Of a stretch of 64,000 nucleotides of DNA, positions 55,369 to 64,000 are shown piece after piece. A program made the translations under genes and the position numbers. The stretch is from CAYXGZ01 sp964464755 (GTDB taxonomy: Bacteria; Planctomycetota; MHYJ01; JACPRB01). Position 1 is the first letter of the stretch; every line of letters begins with the position of its first letter. The notes beneath the pieces are model-generated. The model did not search any database. It was not told the DNA's origin and saw only the letters and a list, made by a program, of their open reading frames with translations. The stretch covers positions 42,778-106,777 of the forward strand of contig CAYXGZ010000004.1 of assembly GCA_964464755.1 (NCBI GenBank), given 5' to 3'.

Positions 55369-58179
55369 TCAGTTCCTCCTCCGGCCGGACTCCTCCGCCA
55401 CGCGGCGGAAGTACTCCCGCACCGCCGCCCGGTACTCGCCGGGCACGACCTGGATCGGCACGCCGCCGTACTGCAGGTCCGTCCTGGGCTCCCCGGCCGG
55501 ACCGTCGGCCGACGCGCCCCCGCCGCGCGACCCGGCGCCCCGGCCTCCGCCGAGCCCGCCGGTCGGGCCCCGGGCGCCCCCGCCCCCCCGGGTCGGCAGG
55601 GGGCCGTAGAGCCCCATCGAGCCTCCCGGCGTGGCGCCGCCCGTCCCTCCCTGCCCCGCGACCCCCGCGCCCGCGCCCCCCGAGCCCGACTTGGGCGCTC
55701 CGCGCTGCAGGGCCCGCATCGCCTCCGCCATGGCCTCCGCCAGCGAGGGCCGGAACGCGAGGCACTGCTCCTCCGCGCCCTGCCCGAGGCCCTGGCAACG
55801 CTTCACGAACGAGAGCAGGAGGTCCGCGGCCTTGCGGGTGAGGTCGGCGCTCCCGGGACCCGAGCGCTTGTGGAGCGCGGCCCGGGCGGCCTCGAGCGCC
55901 TCCGGGGCCCCGGCCTCCACCACGGCCGTCGCGAAGGCCACGGCCTCCGCGCGGAGCGCGTCGTACGGCTCGCCCCCGGGCAGCCGCGCCGCCGCGTTGC
56001 GGATCTCCTCGAGGACGCGCGTCAGCTCCTCGGCGAGGGCCTGCTGCTCGTCCTCCAGGCCCTTCAGGGCGGCCGCGGCGTCGGGGCCGGCGGGGGCGTC
56101 GCCCGAGGCGAACCGCCCGACGCGGAGCGCCAGGTCGTCCTGCGCCCGGGCCAGCTCGGCGAAACGCGCCGACGCCGCCATCAGGCGCAGCGTCTTCTCG
56201 AGCACCTCGAGCGGGAGCTCGACCCCCTCGGCGTAGTCCTTCCTCCCGTCCTCCAGCCTCCGGCGCAGCCGGTCGAGGGCCGAGCGCGCGCCCGGGATCG
56301 ATCCCGCGGCCGGCCGGCCGTCGAGTTGCTTCGTCGTCTCCTCCTCGTCGGCGCGGGCCCCCTCCAGGCGTTCCGCCAGCCCGCGGAGCTCCTTCTTGAA
56401 TTCGTCGTCCAGGCCGAGGAGGGGAGGCGCGTCCAGCTCCGCCTTCACGGCTTCCCGCGCGGCCTCGAGGACCTTCGCGAGCCGGGCGCGGGCCTCCTCG
56501 ACGCCGCGCTTCGCCGCCGGATCGTCCGGCGCCGCCTCGAGCCGCTCCAGGGCCCGGTCCAGCGCGGCCGCCGCCTCCCGGGCCTCGTCGACGGCCTCCA
56601 CGACGGCGCGGTACCGGTCCACCAGCTCCTCGATCCCCTGCCGGGCCCTCGCCAGCTCGAGGAACTCCTCGGTCGAGACGATGCGGATCCGGTGCACCTT
56701 GGAGTGCCCCGCCTTCTCGCCGGTCGGGTCGTTGTCCAAGGCGACCGCGAAGAGCTCCACGACGTCGCCGGGCTTCGCGCCGAGGGCGCCGAGGTCCAGC
56801 ACCGTCCCGGCCTGGACGAGCGGCTCCTCGTCGGGCGGCACCGGGAGGGGGCGTTCCACCCGGACCTCGCCGATCTTCCAGTGCAGCGCCAGGCGGCGGA
56901 CGCCGAAGTCGTCCTCGGCCTCGACGACCACCGGGATCTTCGCGTCGGGCGTGGCCGCGTTGTCGGGCGCCGGCTCGAGGAGGGACACCGAGGGCGGCCG
57001 GTCCGGGATCCGCCGGATCCTGCCGTGGAATCCCCGGCGGGAGACCTGGCCGTCCCGGTCCGTCACCGTGACGTCGAACTCCGCGTCCTCCCGGACCAGG
57101 AACTCGCGCGTCACGATCTCGACCGCGCTCCCGGGGACGAGGTCGAGCGGCACCCCGCCGGTCGACCAGGTCAGCGCGCCCTCGCGAAGCGGCCGGTTGG
57201 CGTGGACGCGGAGGACGACCCTCGTGCCCAGGACGCCCTCGAGCCCCGCGTCGGGGAAGGGGCCGTCCCAGGCCGGCTTCCGCGTGTAGGGCGGCGGCTC
57301 GACCCGGACCTCGACGCGGTCGATTCGCGGGACGGTGATCACGCGGACCCGGTGGCGGCGGCTCCGGCTGCGGGGCCCCTCGACCCAGTAGGCGAGGGGC
57401 TGCGTCACCAGGCCGAGCGAGCCCTCCCACGCGCCCCCGGCGTCCTCGAAGAGCGGGTGCCGCAGGGTCGTTCCGTCCGCTCGCAGCTGCACGAGCTGGA
57501 GGGAGCCGGGCAGGTCCTCGCCGCGGACCCGGGCCCGGACGTCGACCGGGTCGCCGTAGTGGATCTCGACGTCGCCCGGCGCCACCTCGTACTCGTGGAG
57601 CGCGAAGGGCGGCCGCTCGGTCATCGGGTCGAGGAGCCGCAGCACCTGGTGCACGACGAGCGACGGCCAGGCGAGGAACGCGAGGCCGATCGCGGCGGCG
57701 ACGCCGAGCCCCGCGAGCCAGGGCCCGCGGGGGATCGTCCCGGGATAGGTCGCCGCGACGGGGGTGCCCGAGGCCAGGTCCTGGGCGGAATCGGCCGCGC
57801 GCCGCGCGAGGTCCGCGCTGAGCGGATCGGGCCAGGACTCCGGGGCCGAGGAGAGCTCCCATCCCGCGAGGACGGCTCCGCCGCTTCCGGCGCTCCGGTC
57901 CACGGCGGCCGCGACCCGCTCCGGGCGCGCGGCGTCCTCGGCGAGCCCGAGGCCCCGGTAGACGACGGCGGTGGCCGCGAGGACCGCGACCCCCAGGCCC
58001 GCGAGGCGGGCCTCGCCGGGAAGATCGACGAGGAAGTCGAACCACCCGAGGGCGAGCATCGACGCGAGGAGGAACGCCGTCCCCGCCCCGGCCGCGGCGA
58101 GGCGGCCGAGGCGGCGCCGCCTCGAGGCGAACCTCGAGAGGACGCCCGCCAGGCCCGGGTCCTCTAGACCAGTCCCCAT
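55369..58179 (-). CDS. DUF4175-like membrane protein
   Basis: 936 residues. Three membrane helices in the first 170 residues, then beta-rich outer domains (DPVDVRARVRGEDLPGSLQL, IDRVEVRVEPPPYTRKPA, PVVVEAEDDFGVRRLALHW), and a long helical region from about 480 to 800 with coiled-coil stretches. The C-terminus is Gly-rich (GGGRGAGSRGGGASADG) and ends in PGEYRAAVREYFRRVAEES. Fits DUF4175-type proteins found in these operons; the closing PGEYRxxVxxYFxxLA motif is typical. Overlaps the vWA gene by 16 bases. Confidence 0.78.
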   Translation of the reverse strand: MGTGLEDPGLAGVLSRFASRRRRLGRLAAAGAGTAFLLASMLALGWFDFLVDLPGEARLAGLGVAVLAATAVVYRGLGLAEDAARPERVAAAVDRSAGSGGAVLAGWELSSAPESWPDPLSADLARRAADSAQDLASGTPVAATYPGTIPRGPWLAGLGVAAAIGLAFLAWPSLVVHQVLRLLDPMTERPPFALHEYEVAPGDVEIHYGDPVDVRARVRGEDLPGSLQLVQLRADGTTLRHPLFEDAGGAWEGSLGLVTQPLAYWVEGPRSRSRRHRVRVITVPRIDRVEVRVEPPPYTRKPAWDGPFPDAGLEGVLGTRVVLRVHANRPLREGALTWSTGGVPLDLVPGSAVEIVTREFLVREDAEFDVTVTDRDGQVSRRGFHGRIRRIPDRPPSVSLLEPAPDNAATPDAKIPVVVEAEDDFGVRRLALHWKIGEVRVERPLPVPPDEEPLVQAGTVLDLGALGAKPGDVVELFAVALDNDPTGEKAGHSKVHRIRIVSTEEFLELARARQGIEELVDRYRAVVEAVDEAREAAAALDRALERLEAAPDDPAAKRGVEEARARLAKVLEAAREAVKAELDAPPLLGLDDEFKKELRGLAERLEGARADEEETTKQLDGRPAAGSIPGARSALDRLRRRLEDGRKDYAEGVELPLEVLEKTLRLMAASARFAELARAQDDLALRVGRFASGDAPAGPDAAAALKGLEDEQQALAEELTRVLEEIRNAAARLPGGEPYDALRAEAVAFATAVVEAGAPEALEAARAALHKRSGPGSADLTRKAADLLLSFVKRCQGLGQGAEEQCLAFRPSLAEAMAEAMRALQRGAPKSGSGGAGAGVAGQGGTGGATPGGSMGLYGPLPTRGGGGARGPTGGLGGGRGAGSRGGGASADGPAGEPRTDLQYGGVPIQVVPGEYRAAVREYFRRVAEESGRRRN

Positions 58180-60389
58180 CGACGCCTCCACGCCCAGAGC
58201 AGGGCCGCCCATGCCATCAAGAGGATCCAGGCCCAGGCCCGGTCCCACGCCGGCTCGCGCTCCTCCAGCTCGGGGCGCGACCGCGCGGCGAAGTTCATGT
58301 AGCGCTCGACCAGCCCGTCCAGCTCGGCGGGCGCGATCACCCCGCCGTCGGAGAGCTCGGCGATCCGGCGCATCAGGTCCGGCCGAGGCCGCACGTCGAG
58401 GCGCTCCTGCAGCGGCGGCGTGACCAGGAACGCCGCCTCCGCCAGGGCCGGGCCGGCCGGGTCGGTCCGGAACAGGCGCGCCCGGTACCGGCCCTCGGGT
58501 AGCAGGTCGAGCATGGCCCGTCGCAGGCTCGCGTCCCCCGGGACCGCCGTCGCCTGCACCCGGATCGGGAACGAACCGTCGGCGGGGGCGGCGTCCTCGC
58601 GGTCCACCTCGACGACGAGGTCCCCGGGACGGTCGTCCTTCTGCACGATGTAGAGGACCGGCCGCTCGTCGAGCGAGTAGGCCGGCTTCCCCGGGCGCAG
58701 CGAGGAGGCCTGCGACGGCAGGGCCTCGTTGCTCGCGATGAGCCAGCGCACGAGGTTCGACCAGAGCAGGTCGAAGGTGCGGCGCGCGCCCGGGGGCCCC
58801 GCCGGATGCTGGAAGGCCCAGCGCCACAGGCCCTGGCCCTCGAGGACGACGACGCGGCCCGCGCCGTACTGCTGGTACGTGAGCGCGGCCATGTCCTTCA
58901 GCTCGCCCTGCGCCCGGGCGAGGACGACCGCGAGCGCCCGCTCGGCCTCGACGCGGGTGCCGGTCGCCAGGGACGGGAGCTCCCGGAAGGGCCCGGCGGC
59001 CTCGTCGCCGGCGGAGCCGAAGAGCGTGAGCATCCGGCCCCGCTCGGTGAGCTCCATCCGGAAGCGTTGCTCCTCGCCGGCCGTCCAGGACAGGGGCAGC
59101 AGCCCGAGGAGCTCCGAGTCCCGGGTCGACTTCGCCAGCGGGCGGCCCCGGGCGCAGACCAGGTGGCCGCCCCGGCGCCCGACCCAGTCCTTGAGCGCGG
59201 TCACCGCGGCGGGCCCGAGGAAGGAGTCGGCGTCCTTGCCGAGGATGACGACGTGGTACGCGGCCAGGAGCGACGCGTCCTCGAGCGGGCGCTCCGGATC
59301 CCGGGGGACGAGGGCCGCGGCCCCCTCGCCGCCCGGGGCGTCGACGATCGTCCGGTCCGGCGCGACTCGGACCAGGCTCGTGACGTGGACGTTCGCGTCC
59401 CGCCGCAGGGCCTGGAGCAGGAACTTGGAGTCCCAGTAGGGCTTGCCCTCGAGCAGCAGGATCTTGATGCGCTCGTCGATCACGCGCAGCGAGAGCTTCT
59501 GCCGGTTGTTCCCGCGGAAGAGCTCGCCCTCCTGGACCTCGACGCCGAGCTCGTACTCCCTCACGCCGGGGGTGTCGTGGGCCAGCGAGAACTCGACGCT
59601 CGTGTCCCCGTCGCCCTCGATGCGGACGCGTCTCTGCTGAACCACCCGGCCGCCCAGGCGGGCGGTGATCGTGGCGTCGAGGCCCCGGAACCCGCGGGAG
59701 GAGAGCGTCACGGGGACCGGGTAGGGCTGGCGGACGAAGGTGAGCCCCTCGGCCTCGCTGAGCGCGATCCCGAGGTCCCGGACCCGGGACTCCGATCCCA
59801 GCGTCATCGTGTACACGGGGCACCGCAGCGCCCGGGCGCGGCCCGCGGCCTCCAGGGGATCCTCGATCCCGTTGTGGATCCCGTCGCTGACGAGGAGGAG
59901 GCCGGCGGGCGGCGTCCCGTCGGCCAGCACGGCGTCGATGGCGCCCGCCAGGTCGGTCATGGCCCCGTCGGGCGCGGTCGCGGCCCGGTCGGCCGGGGCG
60001 GCCCGCCGCGCCGCGCGGTCGAAGACCCAGGGCTGGACCTGGAAGGCGCCGGCCCACTTCGGCTCGCTCGCGGCGAGGAGGCTCCACGCGTTCGAATAGC
60101 GGCTCGCGCCCGCGTCCTCGACGGCCATGCTCGAGGAGCGGTCGACGAGGATCGCGAACGCCGGCGGGCGCCCGTCGCGGTGGTGCACGCGCACCCGGGT
60201 CGGGCCGTGCAGCAGCACCAGCATCGCCGCGGGCAGCACGGCGTGCGCGAGGGCCAGGGCGAGGCGGCGGCCCCAGCCGCCCTCCGCGGGGCGCCAGGCG
60301 ACGAAGACGGCGATCGCCGCGGCGAGGGAGAACCACGCCGCCACGAGCCAGCGCTCGGGGACCACCGGATCGAAGACGAGGGTGGGCAT
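58164..60389 (-). CDS. Membrane vWA/glutamine-amidotransferase-like protein
   Basis: 741 residues. Two N-terminal membrane helices, a vWA-type domain with a MIDAS-like FAILVDRSSSMAVEDAG and SDGIHNGI, then an amidotransferase-like Rossmann domain (IKILLLEGKPYWDSKFLLQAL, AYHVVILGKDADSFLG) without catalytic Cys, and a C-terminal membrane helix (AWAWILLMAWAALLWAWR). These proteins accompany MoxR ATPases and are thought to assemble or regulate surface complexes. One base after the upstream gene. Confidence 0.8.
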   Translation of the reverse strand: MPTLVFDPVVPERWLVAAWFSLAAAIAVFVAWRPAEGGWGRRLALALAHAVLPAAMLVLLHGPTRVRVHHRDGRPPAFAILVDRSSSMAVEDAGASRYSNAWSLLAASEPKWAGAFQVQPWVFDRAARRAAPADRAATAPDGAMTDLAGAIDAVLADGTPPAGLLLVSDGIHNGIEDPLEAAGRARALRCPVYTMTLGSESRVRDLGIALSEAEGLTFVRQPYPVPVTLSSRGFRGLDATITARLGGRVVQQRRVRIEGDGDTSVEFSLAHDTPGVREYELGVEVQEGELFRGNNRQKLSLRVIDERIKILLLEGKPYWDSKFLLQALRRDANVHVTSLVRVAPDRTIVDAPGGEGAAALVPRDPERPLEDASLLAAYHVVILGKDADSFLGPAAVTALKDWVGRRGGHLVCARGRPLAKSTRDSELLGLLPLSWTAGEEQRFRMELTERGRMLTLFGSAGDEAAGPFRELPSLATGTRVEAERALAVVLARAQGELKDMAALTYQQYGAGRVVVLEGQGLWRWAFQHPAGPPGARRTFDLLWSNLVRWLIASNEALPSQASSLRPGKPAYSLDERPVLYIVQKDDRPGDLVVEVDREDAAPADGSFPIRVQATAVPGDASLRRAMLDLLPEGRYRARLFRTDPAGPALAEAAFLVTPPLQERLDVRPRPDLMRRIAELSDGGVIAPAELDGLVERYMNFAARSRPELEEREPAWDRAWAWILLMAWAALLWAWRRRWGLV

Positions 60390-60390
60390 G

Positions 60391-62469
60391 TCAGGTCCGG
60401 AACGCCCTGAGGACCAGGAGTTCGAGCACCAGGGCCAGGAAGGCCGCGCCGACGAACCAGGCCCAGGTCTCCCCGCGCCCCCGCGAGGGGGCCGCGGCGT
60501 CCGGGCCGCCCACCTGCACGTCGCGGCCCTGGGCAATCCGCTCGCGCAGCACCTCGGCGTCGAGCGGGGCGGGGTCGCTCTCCTCGGGAGGCAGGCCCAC
60601 GGCGAAGGCGTCGACCACGCGGTCGCCCTGGAGGATGCGGAAGCCGCCGGTCCGCGTGGCGGGCGACCACGACAGCGAGAACGATCCACGGTCGTCCGCG
60701 ACCTTCGGCCCCTCGACCGGGGCCCCGACCTCGTCGATCACCCTCCACTCCCCGGGGCCGGTCGAGCGCAGCGGGAGGTACACGGCGCGTCCGGAGACGC
60801 CGGTGCGGAGCGCGCGCTCGGGACCCTCGAGGAGGTCGGCGGCCAGCTCCTGCAGGAGGGGGACGAACAGCGCGCTCTTGGCCACGGAATCCGCGCCCCC
60901 GAGCGGAAGGTTGAGCAGCGCGAGGCGGCCCGAGACCACGGGCAGGACGATGAGGCCCGCGCTGCCGTCGGAGAGCCGCGCGAGCACCACGCCGCTCTCG
61001 TCCTGGCCCCGCGACGCGCTGCGCAGGCCCGCGGTCACGACGAGGTCCTGCGTGAAGCGCGCGAGCCCGGCGCCGAAGATCCGGAAGGGCCTCCGGCCGG
61101 GGTCCGCCCAGACCACGTGCCGGGGCTCCGCCCGGCGGTCGAGCGCCGCGTAGGACACGGGCAGGCGAAGGGCCGCCCCGAGCGCCGCCTCGAGCTCTGA
61201 CACCGTGTCGGCGTCGGCCGCGCCCTGGAGGGCGAAGAGAAGGGCTTGGCCCCGCGAAAGGTGGCGGCCGATCCGCTCGATCGCCTCCCGGGAGTAGCGG
61301 CCGGGCTCGACGAGGATCCAGAGGTCCGCGGCCAGCGCCTCGACCGCCTTCTCCTGCTCCATGGCCCGGGCGTCGACGAACTCCACGGAGAAGGAGTCGT
61401 CGCCGGAGGCCGCGAGCGCCCTCGAGACGAAGTACGGGGCCCCGCCGATCCGGTCCCCGGGCGTCGTGCTGATGACCGCCACCCGGCGTGCGTCGCGGAC
61501 CCGCACGGCGACGGCGCGAGAATCGTCGGCGGGGAGCACGTCACGCTCGCCGAGCAGCCGGAACGTCGCGACCGCGGGCCCGCCCCTCGAGGGGACGACC
61601 GTGAAGCTCTCCTGCCGGCGCTGCTGGGGCCGCAGCGTGACGGTCCGGGACTGGACCTGGTCGCCGAACGCGAGCTCGACCTGGCGGACGAGCGGGTCGG
61701 GGCCGAACGCGGCCAGCTCCGCGGTGATCGTGAAGGCGCGCCCGCGGGAGGCGAATCCCGTGGTCCACGCGCGGAGGACGGCCGCGTTGGGCCCGGGCGG
61801 TCCGCCGACGCGGACGAAGCGCACCGCCAGGCCCGCCGGCACCCCCGCGAAGGACGCGGCGGCCCAGTTGCTCCGCTGCAGGTCCGTGACGACCACGATC
61901 TCGCCGTTCGAGCGCGCGGCGGGCGGCACGAGAGAGGCGGCCAGGTCGAGCGCGGCCGAGGGATCCACGGCCTCCGGGCCCGGCCGGGAGCGACGAACCT
62001 CGTCGCGGAGCGCCGCGAGGTTCGGCGACAGCAGCCCGAACACGGCGCGCGGCCGCTGGCCCGCGAAGACGACGTCGGCCCGCTCCAGCGTCGCGGACCC
62101 GAGGGCGGCGAGCGCCGACTCGCGGGCGGCGGCGTGGGTCTCGCCGCCCGGCCCCAGCGCGGCCATGCTCTGGGAGACGTCGAGGACGACGACGGCCCAG
62201 GGCCGGTCGCCGCCCGGCGCCGCGGGGGCGCTCCAGGCAACCCGGGCGAAAGCGCCCGCGATCGCGGCCACGGCCAGCACCCGGAGGGTCAGCACGAGCC
62301 AGTCGCGGAGGCGGCGGACCCGCCGCCGCGCCGTCGCCGCCTCGTGGACGAAACGGGTCGTCGGGAAGAGGATCCGGCGCCCCTTCGCCCGGTTCAGGAG
62401 GTGGATGAACACGGGGAGGCCGAGGAGCGCCGCCCCGCCCGCCACCGCCCACGCGTGAAGCACGCCCAT
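60391..62469 (-). CDS. BatA-like membrane protein with vWA domain
   Basis: 692 residues. N-terminal double-helix region of BatA type (GVLHAWAVAGGAALLGLPVFIHLLNRAKGR; FPTTRFVHEA), a vWA domain with MIDAS VVVLDVSQSMAALG and VVTDLQRSNW, beta-sandwich parts, a Rossmann-like region and a C-terminal helix. The ATG overlaps the upstream stop by one base (TGATG); an in-frame GTG one codon earlier gives GTGA. Works with the MoxR ATPase and DUF58 protein. Confidence 0.82.
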   Translation of the reverse strand: MGVLHAWAVAGGAALLGLPVFIHLLNRAKGRRILFPTTRFVHEAATARRRVRRLRDWLVLTLRVLAVAAIAGAFARVAWSAPAAPGGDRPWAVVVLDVSQSMAALGPGGETHAAARESALAALGSATLERADVVFAGQRPRAVFGLLSPNLAALRDEVRRSRPGPEAVDPSAALDLAASLVPPAARSNGEIVVVTDLQRSNWAAASFAGVPAGLAVRFVRVGGPPGPNAAVLRAWTTGFASRGRAFTITAELAAFGPDPLVRQVELAFGDQVQSRTVTLRPQQRRQESFTVVPSRGGPAVATFRLLGERDVLPADDSRAVAVRVRDARRVAVISTTPGDRIGGAPYFVSRALAASGDDSFSVEFVDARAMEQEKAVEALAADLWILVEPGRYSREAIERIGRHLSRGQALLFALQGAADADTVSELEAALGAALRLPVSYAALDRRAEPRHVVWADPGRRPFRIFGAGLARFTQDLVVTAGLRSASRGQDESGVVLARLSDGSAGLIVLPVVSGRLALLNLPLGGADSVAKSALFVPLLQELAADLLEGPERALRTGVSGRAVYLPLRSTGPGEWRVIDEVGAPVEGPKVADDRGSFSLSWSPATRTGGFRILQGDRVVDAFAVGLPPEESDPAPLDAEVLRERIAQGRDVQVGGPDAAAPSRGRGETWAWFVGAAFLALVLELLVLRAFRT

Positions 62470-63373
62470 CACCGGGCCTCCCGGGCGCGCAGGGAGCGCC
62501 GCAGCGCATCCACGTAGGGCGTGTCCGTGTCGATCCGGACGTAGTCGCAGCCCGCGCCCAGCGCGCGCAGGCGGAGGTTGCCCAGGAATCCGTCCAGGCG
62601 GTCCCGGTAGCCCTCGGCGATTTCCCGTGGCGACGCCTCGACGGCCAGCGGACCCTCGGGGTCGACGAAGCGGTAGGCCGCCCCGGGGGGCAGGTCGCGC
62701 TCCTGCGGGTGGAGCAGGTGGAGGAGGATGAGCTCGAAGCGGCGATGCCGGAGCACGCGGACGGCCTGGAAGAGCCGGTCCAGCGGCGTCCCCAGGAAGT
62801 CGGAGCAAAGGACGACCAGCGAGCGCCTCCGGAGCAGCAGGGAGAGGCCCTCGAGCAGCGCGCCGAGGTCCGTCCGTGGAACCGGCGTCGCGCGTTCCAG
62901 ATGGTGCAGCAACTCGTCCAGGTGCCCCCGGCCCGACCGGGGTTCGAGCCAGGACTCGAGCCGGTCCCCGCCCAGCGCGAGGCCCGCCCGGTCCCTCGCC
63001 CGGATGACGAGGTGCGCGAGGGCCGCCGCGAGCCGGCGGCCGTAGGTGAGCTTGGAGTCCGGCCAGGCCGCCGGGAAGTCCATGGAGGCGCTCGTGTCCA
63101 GGACGAAGACGCAGCCCAGGCTCGTCTCGTCGTCGTAGGTCCGCAGGAACGGCCGCCCCGTCCGCGCGAGGGCCTTCCAGTCGAGCCGACGGAGATCGTC
63201 GCCCGGCGCGTACTCGCGGTAGTCCGCGAACTCCACCGAGGAGCCCCGGGCCTTCGAGCGGTGCCGCCCGGCGAAGGTCCCTTCGACGATCCGCCGCGCG
63301 ACGAGGCGGAGGTTCCCCAGCCGCTGGAGCTCCTCGGGCTCCAGGTACCTTCGGGGCCGGGGGGGCAGGGGAC

Positions 63374-63377
<4 letters not shown>
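62469..63377 (-). CDS. DUF58 protein (vWA-like)
   Basis: 302 residues from GTG 63377 (GTGA overlap with MoxR). The DUF58 signature GRHRSKARGSSVEFADYREYAPGDDLRRLDWKALART is complete, followed by a vWA MIDAS CVFVLDTSASMDF. DUF58 proteins are universal partners of MoxR ATPases. No membrane segment. Confidence 0.9.

Positions 63378-64000
<623 letters not shown>

Overview
The window is a very GC-rich bacterial chromosome segment (about 70% G+C by eye). The gene families point to Planctomycetota or a close relative. They include large membrane-anchored Ser/Thr kinases with N-terminal CxxC pairs, several ECF-type sigma factors next to kinases or anti-sigma genes, a MoxR/DUF58/vWA/DUF4175/DUF4159 operon, and many secreted proteins of unknown function. 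The phylum call is inference; there is no rRNA or ribosomal protein operon here to test it.

Layout. 1-3.5 kb: the end of an EamA transporter, two bactofilins and a canonical membrane kinase with a leaderless-looking promoter. 3.6-11.5 kb: two unknown proteins facing a run of three related secreted proteins (active trypsin plus propeller, propeller only, degenerate trypsin plus propeller). 11.6-20 kb: mostly small secreted, lipoprotein or membrane proteins of unknown function. Several of them carry a recognisable -10 box or an ECF-like promoter. 20.1-21.1 kb: an FRG-domain gene of conspicuously low GC (about 50%). 21.2-26.8 kb: a tight three-gene operon (FGE-like protein, zinc-ribbon GTPase, GAP1-like protein) that resembles predicted GTPase-centred conflict systems; this is the best candidate for an unusual system. 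26.8-28.7 kb: a thioredoxin-fold protein without CxxC, a small helical protein, an HtrA-type protease and a 23-residue basic ORF.

28.7-37.8 kb: two ECF sigma/anti-sigma modules. One anti-sigma is FecR-like; the other is a 950-residue zinc anti-sigma fused to DUF4349-like repeats. A DHH phosphoesterase with a histone H1-like tail and an M19 dipeptidase follow. 37.9-41.3 kb: a lipoprotein, a regulatory-domain/HEAT protein, a small membrane protein and a CPBP protease. 41.3-50.4 kb: a sigma factor, two atypical kinases and three secreted paralogues, with the kinases and the paralogues sharing a C-terminal jelly-roll-like domain. 50.4-52.7 kb: a tandem universal stress protein, a ferritin-like remnant, Hsp20 and a small membrane protein. 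52.7-53.3 kb: an IS481 transposase scar beside tRNA-Val(GAC). 53.3-64 kb: the MoxR operon ending in a tetraheme cytochrome, cut off by the window end.

Regulatory style. Many same-strand neighbours overlap by four bases as GTGA, and three convergent pairs overlap by four bases at their stop codons. Several promoters put the -10 box 6-7 nt before the start codon, implying leaderless mRNAs. One 72-bp block, running from the end of the stress-protein gene through the next gene's promoter and start codon, is duplicated 12.5 kb away in front of the dipeptidase gene.
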